Source: Nigerium sp.
GTDB taxonomy: Bacteria > Actinomycetota > Actinomycetes > Propionibacteriales > Propionibacteriaceae
Direction of reading: 5' to 3'
Length of the DNA: 64,000 nt
NCBI GenBank assembly: GCA_016711325.1
Contig: JADJTH010000001.1
Span: 186,001-250,000 of the forward strand
In this document: positions 56,584 to 64,000 of the stretch, piece after piece
Layout of the letters: each line of letters begins with the position of its first letter
How positions within the stretch are numbered: position 1 is the first letter of the stretch
Made by a program: the position numbers and the translations under genes
The notes under the pieces: generated by a model
Told to the model about the DNA's origin: nothing
Database searches by the model: none
What the model saw: the letters and a program-made list of their open reading frames with translations, nothing else

Positions 56584-57729
56584 TCAGGCCAGCGAGTCCA
56601 GGGCGGCGCTGAGGTCGGACCAGAGGTCCTCGACGTCTTCGAGGCCGACCGACAGCCGCACCAGCGCCTCGGGGACCGCCTCCGGCTCGGACGGGATCCG
56701 GCGGCGCCGCTCGATCAGCGACTCCACGCCGCCGAGGCTCGTCGCCGGCACCCACAGCGCGACCCGCTCGGTGAGCGTGCGGGCGGCGCCCGCGTCCGCG
56801 AGGTCGATCGCGAGCATCGCGCCGAACCCGCGCATCGTGCGGGCCGCCACCTCGTGACCGGGATCGCCGGGCAGTCCCGGGTAGCGCACGCGGACCACCG
56901 CCGGGTGCCCGGCGAGACGGCGGGCCAACTCCCCCGCCGTGCCCTGCTGCCGGGCGAACCGCACCGGCAGCGTCCGGACGCCGCGCAACGCCAGCCAGGC
57001 CTCGAACGGTCCTGCGATCGAGCCGGTGGTGACGCGGTGGTGGACGAGCCGCCCGTGGAGGGCGGCGTCCGCGGTGACGAGGGCGCCGAGGACCACATCG
57101 GAGTGCCCCGAGAGGTACTTCGTCACCGAGTGCAGGACGACGTCGGCGCCGAGCGTCAGCGGGTTCTGCAGCAGCGGCGTCGCGAACGTGTTGTCGACGC
57201 TCACCCGGACGGCGGCGTCCTGGGCGATCCGGCAGATCGCGGGCAGATCGGCGACCTCGATCAGCGGGTTGGTCGGCGACTCCAGGTGCAGCCAGTCGGC
57301 ATCGGCGCAGGCGGCGCGCACGGCGTCCGTGTCGGCGACGTCGACGAGGGTGAGCCGCACGTCCCCGGCGTCCGCCAGTTCGCGGGCCGCCGCGAGCACC
57401 GTGTTGTACGACGTCGCGCCGATGACCAGCCGCGCCCCGCGCGGGACGAGCGAGAACAGCGCCGTCGCCGCAGCCATGCCCGACGCGTAGACCAGTGCGC
57501 CGCCGTCGCCATCGACGCCTTCGAGCGCGGCGAGCACCGACTCGAGGGCGGACCAGGTGGCGTTGTCGTAGCGGCCGTAGATCGGGAGGCCGGGCGCGAA
57601 GTCGCCGGGCGCGACGAAGGTGCTGGTGAGTTCGATGCCGGGTCCGACGGGGGCGCCGGGCGCCCGGGGCGGTCGCCCGCCCACGACGGCGACGGTGTCG
57701 GGTGAGTACGGACCCCCTGCATCAGCCAT
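56584..57729 (-). CDS. Cys/Met-metabolism PLP enzyme (cystathionine gamma-synthase/lyase type)
   Basis: 381 residues. The family makes or cleaves cystathionine and related thioethers. Blocks are YGRYDNATWSALESVLAALEG, the phosphate-binding ASGMAAATALFSLVPRG, WLHLESPTNPLIEVADL, VDNTFATPLLQNPLTLGADVVLHSVTKYLSGHSD with the PLP Lys, and SLGGVESLIERR. It lacks features that separate synthase from lyase at this level. No other methionine gene adjoins it. It converges on the DEAD-box gene across the palindrome. Confidence 0.88.
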   Translation of the reverse strand: MADAGGPYSPDTVAVVGGRPPRAPGAPVGPGIELTSTFVAPGDFAPGLPIYGRYDNATWSALESVLAALEGVDGDGGALVYASGMAAATALFSLVPRGARLVIGATSYNTVLAAARELADAGDVRLTLVDVADTDAVRAACADADWLHLESPTNPLIEVADLPAICRIAQDAAVRVSVDNTFATPLLQNPLTLGADVVLHSVTKYLSGHSDVVLGALVTADAALHGRLVHHRVTTGSIAGPFEAWLALRGVRTLPVRFARQQGTAGELARRLAGHPAVVRVRYPGLPGDPGHEVAARTMRGFGAMLAIDLADAGAARTLTERVALWVPATSLGGVESLIERRRRIPSEPEAVPEALVRLSVGLEDVEDLWSDLSAALDSLA

Positions 57730-57820
57730 GCCCGCATGTCACCACACTCGGCGGCGGGCCGTGGGCCGTCTCAGGTGCGCCGCGAAGGGCACGTGCGTCG
57801 GTGCGTGCGACACTCCACGC

Positions 57821-58183
57821 ATGGCGCACAACCTCAGCAGGGTCTTCGCGATGCCGTTCGCGAGCATCTACCCGCTCTACGTCGAGAAGGTCGAGAAGAA
57901 GAACCGCACCACGGACGACCTCGACCTCGTCCTCACCTGGCTGACCGGCTACGACAAGGCCGGGTTGCAGAAGGCCATCGACGACGAGGCCACGCTCGAG
58001 ACGTTCTTCGCCGAGGCGCCGCGGCTGAACCCGAACGCGTCACTCATCACGGGCGTGATCTGCGGCTACCGCGTCGAGGACATCGAAGACCCGCTGATGC
58101 AGAAGATCCGTTACATGGACAAGCTGGTCGACGAGGTTGCGCGCGGCAAGAAGATGACCTCGATCCTCCGCGGAGGCTCATAG
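57821..58183 (+). CDS. DUF2200 family protein
   Basis: 120 residues. MAHNLSRVFAMPFASIYPLYVEKVEKKNRT, LVLTWLTGYDKAGLQKAI and ITGVICGYRVEDIEDPLMQKIRYMDKLVDEVARGKKM are the conserved blocks of DUF2200, a small soluble family of unknown function found in many bacteria. It is a single gene, divergent from the Cys/Met enzyme and convergent with jetD. Confidence 0.85.
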   Translation: MAHNLSRVFAMPFASIYPLYVEKVEKKNRTTDDLDLVLTWLTGYDKAGLQKAIDDEATLETFFAEAPRLNPNASLITGVICGYRVEDIEDPLMQKIRYMDKLVDEVARGKKMTSILRGGS

Positions 58184-58190
58184 ATCGCTG

Positions 58191-58234
58191 GGCAACGTTG
58201 CCTCGGTGGTACCGGTCAACGACCGCCGGCGGTC
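58191..58234. terminator. Paired palindromes between DUF2200 and jetD
   Basis: GGCAACGTTGCC (58191-58202) and GACCGCCGGCGGTC (58221-58234) are perfect palindromes on either side of the jetD stop, between two convergent genes. A bidirectional stop for transcription is plausible. Neither has a T tract. Confidence 0.3.
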
Positions 58235-59358
58235 ACACGCGCCAGCGTCGCGTTGACGTGGTCGATGCCGAGTCGCTCCTGTTCGAGCCGCCGGTCGCCC
58301 GCGCGGACCAGGGCGAGCGCCTCCTGCTCGGGCGCGGTCAGGTGCCCGATCCGGCTGCGGTACGGCTCGGCCTCGCGGCCCGCCAGGTGCTCGAAGCGGT
58401 TCCAGGTGCCGGCGTCCATCAGCACGCTCTCGGTGTGCGGCAGCGCGCGGCGCACGTCGCCCAGAATGCGGAACCCGTGCGTGTCGAGGTCGCCCCAGTA
58501 CAGCACCCTCGAGGCGGCGATCCAGCCGACGGCCGCCAGCTCGGGGGCGTGGATCCCCTGGCCGTGCACCGCGACCGTGCCGGACAACGGCGGCAGCGCG
58601 GCGACGGAGGCGACGTTCTCGACCAGCAGGACGCACGCGGGGGCCAACGACAGCGTCGACAGGGTGGCAACCGATGCGGTGAGGTCGTCGGGAACCCCGG
58701 ACGCCAGCGCGGCATCCAGGACGCGAATCCTGAAACGCCACTCCGGCTCCCGCAGGCCGAGATCCCGCGACCCCGTCAGCCCGGCGACGCACCGGCTCGT
58801 CAGATCGCGGTGGCGCTCAAGCCACTTGGTGTCGACGCCGGCCACCGGGATCTGCCGCGGCAGCAGCCCGGACTCCGGGTTCTCGGCCACCCAGGTGGCG
58901 ACCGCGACGAGGCGGTCGACGTCGGCGTCGCCGAGCAGCGCGAGCTTGGTCGCCATGCCGGGCAGCACCGCGGCGAGGTCGGCGTGCGGCCACGCGGCGC
59001 CGAGCCGCCGTGCGCGTTCAGCCAGCAACGGCCATTCCGATTCACCGGCCAAGCGCGCCAGTGCCTCGGCACCGGCGGCCTCGACCCGCACGGGCAACTG
59101 CTGGGTGCCCAGGCTGCGCCAGCGGCGTCCGGCCCACACCACTCGGACGCCCCCGGTGCCGGACGCCTCGAACGCCCGCCAGGACCGGACCCACGCGACG
59201 AGCGCGTCCGGATCGGCGGCGGCGGACGCCTCGCCCGGCGGACGCAGCGGGCAGGCGTGCACCTCGCCCGCGCCGAGGTCGGTGGTGGCGAGCCATGCCG
59301 CCCGGCGCGCACGGTAGCGTCGCCGCGCCCAGGCGCGCACCTCGGCGGGGGCCCTCAC
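58216..59358 (-). CDS. jetD: Wadjet nuclease subunit JetD (TOPRIM, DUF3322/DUF2220)
   Basis: 380 residues from GTG. The N-terminal DUF3322 part (about 1-190) has HACPLRPPGEASAAADPDALVAWVRSWRAF and PRQIPVAGVDTKWLERHRDL. The C-terminal DUF2220 TOPRIM part has the metal-binding Glu in LLVENVAS (E247) and the Asp pair in YWGDLDTHGF (D290, D292). JetD cuts circular DNA that the JetABC motor has identified. Its start overlaps the jetC stop (GTGA), so it is the last gene of the Wadjet operon. Confidence 0.93.
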   Translation of the reverse strand: MRAPAEVRAWARRRYRARRAAWLATTDLGAGEVHACPLRPPGEASAAADPDALVAWVRSWRAFEASGTGGVRVVWAGRRWRSLGTQQLPVRVEAAGAEALARLAGESEWPLLAERARRLGAAWPHADLAAVLPGMATKLALLGDADVDRLVAVATWVAENPESGLLPRQIPVAGVDTKWLERHRDLTSRCVAGLTGSRDLGLREPEWRFRIRVLDAALASGVPDDLTASVATLSTLSLAPACVLLVENVASVAALPPLSGTVAVHGQGIHAPELAAVGWIAASRVLYWGDLDTHGFRILGDVRRALPHTESVLMDAGTWNRFEHLAGREAEPYRSRIGHLTAPEQEALALVRAGDRRLEQERLGIDHVNATLARVTAGGR

Positions 59359-62300
59359 AGGAGGGCCTCCTGGCCGAACTCGCCTTCGGTGCCGACCTGC
59401 GCCTCGGCGCCCGCCGGCTCACGATCGAAGGCCATCACCTCGAGCCGCGACCCGCTGCCGGATTCGTTCAGCACCACGGCGGCACCGCCGACGTAGTCTT
59501 CGAGGGTCTGCAGCATCTTCAGCGGCGTGGCCAGCAACAGCTGGAACCCGAACTGCTGGAACACCTCCAGCCCCGCCCTGGTGAACGCCGGGTCGGTCTT
59601 GTCGAAGGCTTCGTCGAGCACCACCAGGCCGTACGCCGGCACGTCGGCCCCGTCGCGGGCCAGCTGGTACCTCAGCGCCGCGGCGAGACAGAAGATGACG
59701 AGCTTCTGGCGTTCGCCGCCCGACAGCCCGCCGGCGCCGGTGAAGAAGTCGACTGCACGGCCGTCGGCGTCGCGCACCTCGGCGACGAACTGCACGTGCA
59801 GCCGCGTATCGAGGCACTGGGTGCGCCAGCGCACGTCTGCCGACTCGCTCGAGGCCAGCCGCCGCAGCAGGGCCTGCATGCGCAGGAACCGCTCCTCGGC
59901 CTGCTGCCGCTCCCGCGGGTCGAGGCTGGAGCCCAGCGCGTCGTCGACCGAGCCCGACGTGATCTCGGCGAGATCGCGCAGGAAGTCGGTGACCTCGGGC
60001 AGCCGCCGGTCGGTGACCCGCACGTGCAGGTAGCGGCCGGGCGCGAACTCGGTGCGGCGCAACGAGTCGTTGATCGGATCGATCCGGCCGCGGATCTCGC
60101 GCCGCGAGTTGTTGATCCGCAACGCCAGCGAGCCGATGTTGTTGCGCGCCTGGCTCTGCAGCAGCCCGAAGAAGCGGTCCTCGAAGTCGGGCAGCCGGTC
60201 GCCCTCCAGCCCGTCGAGCACCTGCTGATAGTCGGGCAGATAGTTGACCTGGATCGCCAGGTCGGCGCCCTGCTGCGGCCATTCCGCCTTGTAGGACTGC
60301 ATCAGCCGCTCAGCCCGGCGCGCGGTGTTGTCGAGCCGCCGCTCGATGTCGGACGCCTCGTCCTCGAGCATCCGCGACAGCCGGGCGGCCGCCACGTCGT
60401 TGTCGGCACCGAGGGCGTCCAGCCGCACGCCGAGCGCGGCGGCCACGGCCTCGGGCACCGGCGACTGGCCGTGCCGAGCGGATGCCCACCGGTCGCGGCG
60501 GTGCGCCCACTCGTCGCGCGACGTCTCTGCGCGCGTCCGGGCATCACGGAGGTCCTGCCGCTGCCGGGTCGCCTCTGCCAGCGCGCCTTCGGCGCGGTCG
60601 TAGGCGGCGCGGGCGCGGGCGAGGTCTGGGTCTCCGAGTAGCGCCGTGTGCCGCGCGCGCAGAGCGTCCACGCGACCCCGGGCAGCCACCACGTCGATCT
60701 GCGGCCACGACAGGGTGGCCAGTTCACTCAGGACGCGCGCCCGCTCGAGGCGTACGCCGCGCTCGGCGTCGGCATCGTCACGTCGGACGCGCTCGGCCTC
60801 TGCACGCCTGCGCGCTGCCGCGAGATCGGCCTCCAGCGTCTGCCGCTTGCCCTCGGTGCTGGTGCCGAGCAACCAGCCTCGTCGGTCGTCGACCCGGCGG
60901 CGGTCGTCCTTCTCGTGCCGGGTGTCGGAGTGCCGCACCTGGCCCGCCCGCGTCACGCCGCGACGGACGCCGCGCAGCTCGGCCACCGAGCTGACGCAGA
61001 GGTAGTCGAAGCGCCGAGCGAGTTCGACCCGCACCCAGGCGGAACACTCGCCGTCGGCGATGTCCAGCTTCCGCACTAGCGACTGCTGCTCCGGCTCGCG
61101 CCGGCCCTCGCCGCCGGTTGCCTGCGCCGGCACCCGCTCGTACACCAGCCGGACGCCAAGGTGTTCGGCGTCGATGTACTCGCTGACGAGCGGATAGAGA
61201 TCGTCGGGCACCAGCAGCGTCTGCGCGAAGGGACGCAACACCCGTTCGATCGCACCGGTCCACGCCGACTCGTCGGGTCGAACGTCGAGCATCTCGCCGG
61301 CGAACGGCAGCCGGGCGGCCTCGACCCCGGCCGCCGACACCAGCGCGTCGCGCACCGCGAGGAGTCGTTCGTCGATGTTCGACCGCCTGCCGGCCAGCGC
61401 CCGCAGTTCATCGGTAAGCCGACGAACCTCGTTCTGGGCGACGCCGTGGGCCGAGGCCAGCGCGAATCGCGCCTCTTTCTCGGACTCGGTTTCCGTCAAC
61501 GCGGACGTCAGTGCTCCGGCCTCGGCCACGAACGCTCCGAACTCGACCTCGGTCCCCGGGAGCACCAGGCTCACCGCCGTGGCATCGGCGGCCCGTCGGT
61601 CGCGTTCGGCCGCCACGCCGGACAGGCGCTCCTCGGCGACGGTCAGCGACTCCGCGACGGCCGCCACGTCTTGGCCACCCGCCCGGTCGACGGCGAGGCG
61701 CGCAGCGTCGCGGGTGGCCTGCCGTTCGTCCACCACCTTGTCGGCCGCGGTGATCTCGGGTTCCAGTGCCGCGAGCCGTCGCTCCAGGCCTTCCAGCGAG
61801 GCGTCGGCCGCGGCGAGGTTGCGGTCGAGCTGGACCGTCTCGAGGTGTTCGCGCTGCACGGCCAGCTCGTCGCGTTGGGCCACGTGCGCCGTTCGTTCGG
61901 CGGCGATGCCCCGCAGCGGCCGGAGGGCGTGCACCTGCCGGCGGGCGTCGACCACGCTCGCGTGGGCAGCCGACAGCTCGCCGAATTGGTCGACCGCCCG
62001 CGCGACCTCGTCGAACGTGTCGGGCTCGTCGAGCATGAAATCGCGCAGCAGGCTGTCGAGGCTGGTCAGGTTTTTGGCCGACTGCGTCTTGTGCAGCAGC
62101 CGCTGCGCCTGGTCGGACGCCAGCCCGAGCCGCTTCTGAAGCCGCGCCGCGAACGACGGATAGGTCGGGGTGGCGAGCCAGCCCGGGTGAGCGGCCTTGA
62201 GCTGGCGCGTCGCGATGCCGTTCTCGGCGAAACACTGGAGCGCCATGAGATCGACCGGCCCGTCGGCGGCGACGAAGAGCGTCGACACGGCGTCCGACGC

Positions 62301-62699
62301 GTTGGTGCCGCGAGGCAGATGCAGCAGCCGGACCAAGGTGGTGCACTGCCCGGCACCATCGGTGAAGGTGACCGCGATGCCGCTCCACGTCGCGCCGGCA
62401 CGCAGGTAGGCCGTCGTCACCTCACCGGCGTCGTCGGCCTCGCGCTTGTAAGCGCCCCGCACGTAGGAGACGATCGAGCGGGTCCGGTCGCCCCCGGCGC
62501 CCTCCTGCGCGGCGGCGTTGAACGACAGCCATCGCGGCTGGACGAGCACGGACGCCAAGGCGTCCAGCAGCGAGGACTTGCCCGAACCGGAGGGCCCGGT
62601 GAGCAGCAGCCCGGACCGGGGCACCACCAGGTCGAACGCTCCGTGGAAGGTGCCCCAGTTCACGAGTTGCACCCGCGTCAGTCGGTGTTGCCCTTTCAC
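59355..62699 (-). CDS. jetC: Wadjet SMC/MukB-like ATPase JetC
   Basis: 1114 residues from GTG. Walker A is GPSGSGKSS (35-43), signature LSGGERQK (from 992), Walker B LVVLDEAFDKTD (from 1025). Between them are long Glu/Arg/Ala-rich coiled-coil arms and a hinge-like block in the middle (PDESAWTGAIERVLRPFAQTLLV). This is the layout of SMC-like condensin motors. JetC extrudes DNA loops with JetA and JetB. It overlaps jetB and jetD by four bases each. Confidence 0.95.
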   Translation of the reverse strand: MKGQHRLTRVQLVNWGTFHGAFDLVVPRSGLLLTGPSGSGKSSLLDALASVLVQPRWLSFNAAAQEGAGGDRTRSIVSYVRGAYKREADDAGEVTTAYLRAGATWSGIAVTFTDGAGQCTTLVRLLHLPRGTNASDAVSTLFVAADGPVDLMALQCFAENGIATRQLKAAHPGWLATPTYPSFAARLQKRLGLASDQAQRLLHKTQSAKNLTSLDSLLRDFMLDEPDTFDEVARAVDQFGELSAAHASVVDARRQVHALRPLRGIAAERTAHVAQRDELAVQREHLETVQLDRNLAAADASLEGLERRLAALEPEITAADKVVDERQATRDAARLAVDRAGGQDVAAVAESLTVAEERLSGVAAERDRRAADATAVSLVLPGTEVEFGAFVAEAGALTSALTETESEKEARFALASAHGVAQNEVRRLTDELRALAGRRSNIDERLLAVRDALVSAAGVEAARLPFAGEMLDVRPDESAWTGAIERVLRPFAQTLLVPDDLYPLVSEYIDAEHLGVRLVYERVPAQATGGEGRREPEQQSLVRKLDIADGECSAWVRVELARRFDYLCVSSVAELRGVRRGVTRAGQVRHSDTRHEKDDRRRVDDRRGWLLGTSTEGKRQTLEADLAAARRRAEAERVRRDDADAERGVRLERARVLSELATLSWPQIDVVAARGRVDALRARHTALLGDPDLARARAAYDRAEGALAEATRQRQDLRDARTRAETSRDEWAHRRDRWASARHGQSPVPEAVAAALGVRLDALGADNDVAAARLSRMLEDEASDIERRLDNTARRAERLMQSYKAEWPQQGADLAIQVNYLPDYQQVLDGLEGDRLPDFEDRFFGLLQSQARNNIGSLALRINNSRREIRGRIDPINDSLRRTEFAPGRYLHVRVTDRRLPEVTDFLRDLAEITSGSVDDALGSSLDPRERQQAEERFLRMQALLRRLASSESADVRWRTQCLDTRLHVQFVAEVRDADGRAVDFFTGAGGLSGGERQKLVIFCLAAALRYQLARDGADVPAYGLVVLDEAFDKTDPAFTRAGLEVFQQFGFQLLLATPLKMLQTLEDYVGGAAVVLNESGSGSRLEVMAFDREPAGAEAQVGTEGEFGQEALL

Positions 62700-63406
62700 G
62701 GCGCCTCGCCCTCGTCGGTCTCGTCGTCGACGCCCGCGTCGTCGCCCGCCACCAGCCGGCCGAGTTCGGCCGTGACCGCGATCACCTCGTCGGCGTCGAA
62801 CACCAGCCCGAGGATCGGTGAGATCTCGAATCGGTCCTCTTCGTCCGTGGTCAGCAGCACCGAGTTGTTCTTCAGCTTCACCACCGACGCGTTCACCCGC
62901 TTGGCGAAGGTCACCGGGTCGGTGCCCGTCGCGGGACGGTACACACCCACATGGTCGTCGATCTCGTCGCGGCCGACGAACACCCGGGTGACGGACGCCT
63001 CGGCGCGCAGCAGCAGCCCCCGCAGGTGGAGCACGAGGGCGGTGTCGATGAGCGTCAGCGGCGTGCTGCGGATCGTGCGCGGCAGCGCGGCCGTCGGCGA
63101 CGTCATCGCCTTCACGTAGGCCAGCCCGGCGTCGCGATCGAGCACCAGCACCAGGAAGAGATCGCCGAGCCGCTCGCGCACGGCGTCCTCGTCGCGCAGC
63201 AACGCCGGCCACAGCTTGGGGTGGCGCTCGCGCATCACGTACGGCCCGGACAGCAGCTGCACCAGGACGCGCCGCGTCTCCTCGGGCAACCGGCCGCGAT
63301 CGGTCTCGGTGAGCCGGTGCCGCGCGTCGGCGTCCGCCTCGTCGGCCGCGACCGGCACGGGCGGCAGCACGTCGGGATACGCCCGTCTGGGTTGCTGGCG
63401 GATCAT
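62696..63406 (-). CDS. jetB: Wadjet kite-type subunit JetB (DUF4194)
   Basis: 236 residues. DUF4194 is the MukE-like subunit. Visible blocks are LPEETRRVLVQLLSGPYVMRERHPKLWPALLRDEDAVRERLGDLFLVLVLDRDAGLAY, and RTIRSTPLTLIDTALVLHLRGLLLR with the winged-helix VGRDEIDDHVGVY. The acidic C-terminal tail is family-like. It starts 55 bases after the jetA stop and its stop overlaps the jetC GTG. Confidence 0.92.
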   Translation of the reverse strand: MIRQQPRRAYPDVLPPVPVAADEADADARHRLTETDRGRLPEETRRVLVQLLSGPYVMRERHPKLWPALLRDEDAVRERLGDLFLVLVLDRDAGLAYVKAMTSPTAALPRTIRSTPLTLIDTALVLHLRGLLLRAEASVTRVFVGRDEIDDHVGVYRPATGTDPVTFAKRVNASVVKLKNNSVLLTTDEEDRFEISPILGLVFDADEVIAVTAELGRLVAGDDAGVDDETDEGEAP

Positions 63407-63461
63407 CGCCGCCCCCGACCGCTCACCACGCCATTCATCTCCATGCTCACCACTGCTCCGT

Positions 63462-64000
63462 TCAGCGCGCCCGCCACGCCGGCGGCACCTCGGTGAAAAC
63501 GTAACGCGGCGCGCCGACAGTTCTCGCGTGCCCGCCGCCGCTGGTCCACGTGAGGGTCTCGGACGCCGTCGTCCGGCTGCCCGCCGAATCGGCCAGCAGC
63601 AGCAGACCCACGACGGACGCCAGCCCCTGGGTGGCCGGATGATCGGCCAGCACATCGCCGATGGACGCCACGGGGAGCCGTTCGAGGGTGTCGATCACGG
63701 CGGCGCGCAGTTCGGCGAAATCGATCTCGCTCGCGCGCACCTGCTCGCGGAGCGCGGCCAGGTCGAGCGGGGTGGCGTCCATGACGGCGACCGGCTCGGC
63801 GGTGCGCACGTCGGCGGGGTTGTGCAGCGTCCAGGACCCGACGGACGCCAGCGGCACCGAGCTCGCGTCCAGGTGATAGCCCGTCTGCGCGTACGGCTTC
63901 ACCACCTTGGACGCCTCGAGCACGGCGTGCTGCGCCGCGGTGAGGGCGTCCGCGAGCCGGCGGTGTTCGCGGTAGGCGTGCGTCTCGACGAAGCGGCGCA
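63462..64000 (-). CDS. jetA: Wadjet kleisin-like subunit JetA (DUF3375), C-terminal part
   Basis: The last ~180 residues of the first operon gene. The frame is open to the window edge. The visible part has HAVLEASKVVKPYAQTGYHLDA, SEIDFAELRAAVIDTLERLPVASIGDVLADHPATQGLASVVGLLLLAD, and SGGGHARTVGAPRYVF. Its place upstream of jetB-jetC-jetD identifies it as JetA, the MukF-like kleisin, more firmly than its sequence does. Confidence 0.85.
   Translation of the reverse strand, partial: RRFVETHAYREHRRLADALTAAQHAVLEASKVVKPYAQTGYHLDASSVPLASVGSWTLHNPADVRTAEPVAVMDATPLDLAALREQVRASEIDFAELRAAVIDTLERLPVASIGDVLADHPATQGLASVVGLLLLADSAGSRTTASETLTWTSGGGHARTVGAPRYVFTEVPPAWRAR

Noticed and set aside
58191..58202. 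GGCAACGTTGCC as a regulator operator
   Set aside because: It lies between convergent gene ends, not at a promoter. A termination role is more likely.
61161..63119. 652-codon plus-strand frame opposite jetC and jetB
   Set aside because: Antisense shadow: Arg/Gly/His-rich, no motifs, and it spans the jetB-jetC overlap.

Overview
The window is about 70% G+C with dense, short-gap gene packing. Most co-directional neighbours are joined by 4-base ATGA or GTGA stop/start overlaps. GTG starts are common, the nuo operon is linked to menaquinone genes, and a Cys-Ser-Gly histidase, an IclR regulator and a FMN-riboswitch RibXY locus are present. Together these point to an actinobacterium, plausibly of the Propionibacteriales (inference). 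It looks like a menaquinone-respiring heterotroph that assimilates sulfate and breaks down lysine and histidine.

Layout. 1-4335 (+): assimilatory sulfate reduction, with the sulfite/nitrite reductase C-terminus, APS reductase and CysD in one continuous frame, CysN and a sirohydrochlorin chelatase-like protein. 4362-7267 (+): KorAB 2-oxoacid:ferredoxin oxidoreductase. 7313-10308 (-): threonine synthase and an amidase. 10350-28140 (-): a flavin-dependent isoprenoid reductase, nuoA to nuoN and a polyprenyl diphosphate synthase form one long run, so the proton-pumping dehydrogenase and its quinone tail are encoded together. 28313-30678 (-): a two-gene ABC exporter. 30704-33181 (+): menG and a TM0106-type nuclease. 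33182 to about 34680 (-): an IS110-family element whose long upstream non-coding end may encode a bridge RNA. 34731-36410: a PH-like protein, a frameshifted menA and a PLDc_N-like protein. 36479-38542 (-): RibX/RibY flavin uptake under an FMN riboswitch. 38623-42973 (-): lysine catabolism (lat, hglS, aminoadipate-semialdehyde dehydrogenase). 43065-50006: upp and a split hut regulon (hutG, hutI, hutU, IclR regulator, hutH). 50181-54608: macro-domain protein, serpin-like protein, VOC protein, winged-helix glycosylase-like protein, thioredoxin. 54790-58183: DEAD-box helicase, RelE remnant, a strong palindromic repeat, a Cys/Met-metabolism PLP enzyme and a DUF2200 protein. 58216-64000 (-): a Wadjet defence operon jetA-B-C-D, with jetA cut by the window edge.

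Three genes between 35.2 and 43.0 kb (menA, ribY, lat) each need exactly one inserted or deleted base, next to a short G or C run, to read through. Sequencing or assembly error is at least as likely as real gene loss. The heptamer GGACGCC/GGCGTCC is strikingly frequent across host genes and some intergenic regions, but nearly absent from the IS110 gene. No CRISPR array, rRNA or tRNA was recognised. The only stretch over 300 bases without an intact gene is 56257-56583, which holds the RelE remnant and the palindrome.
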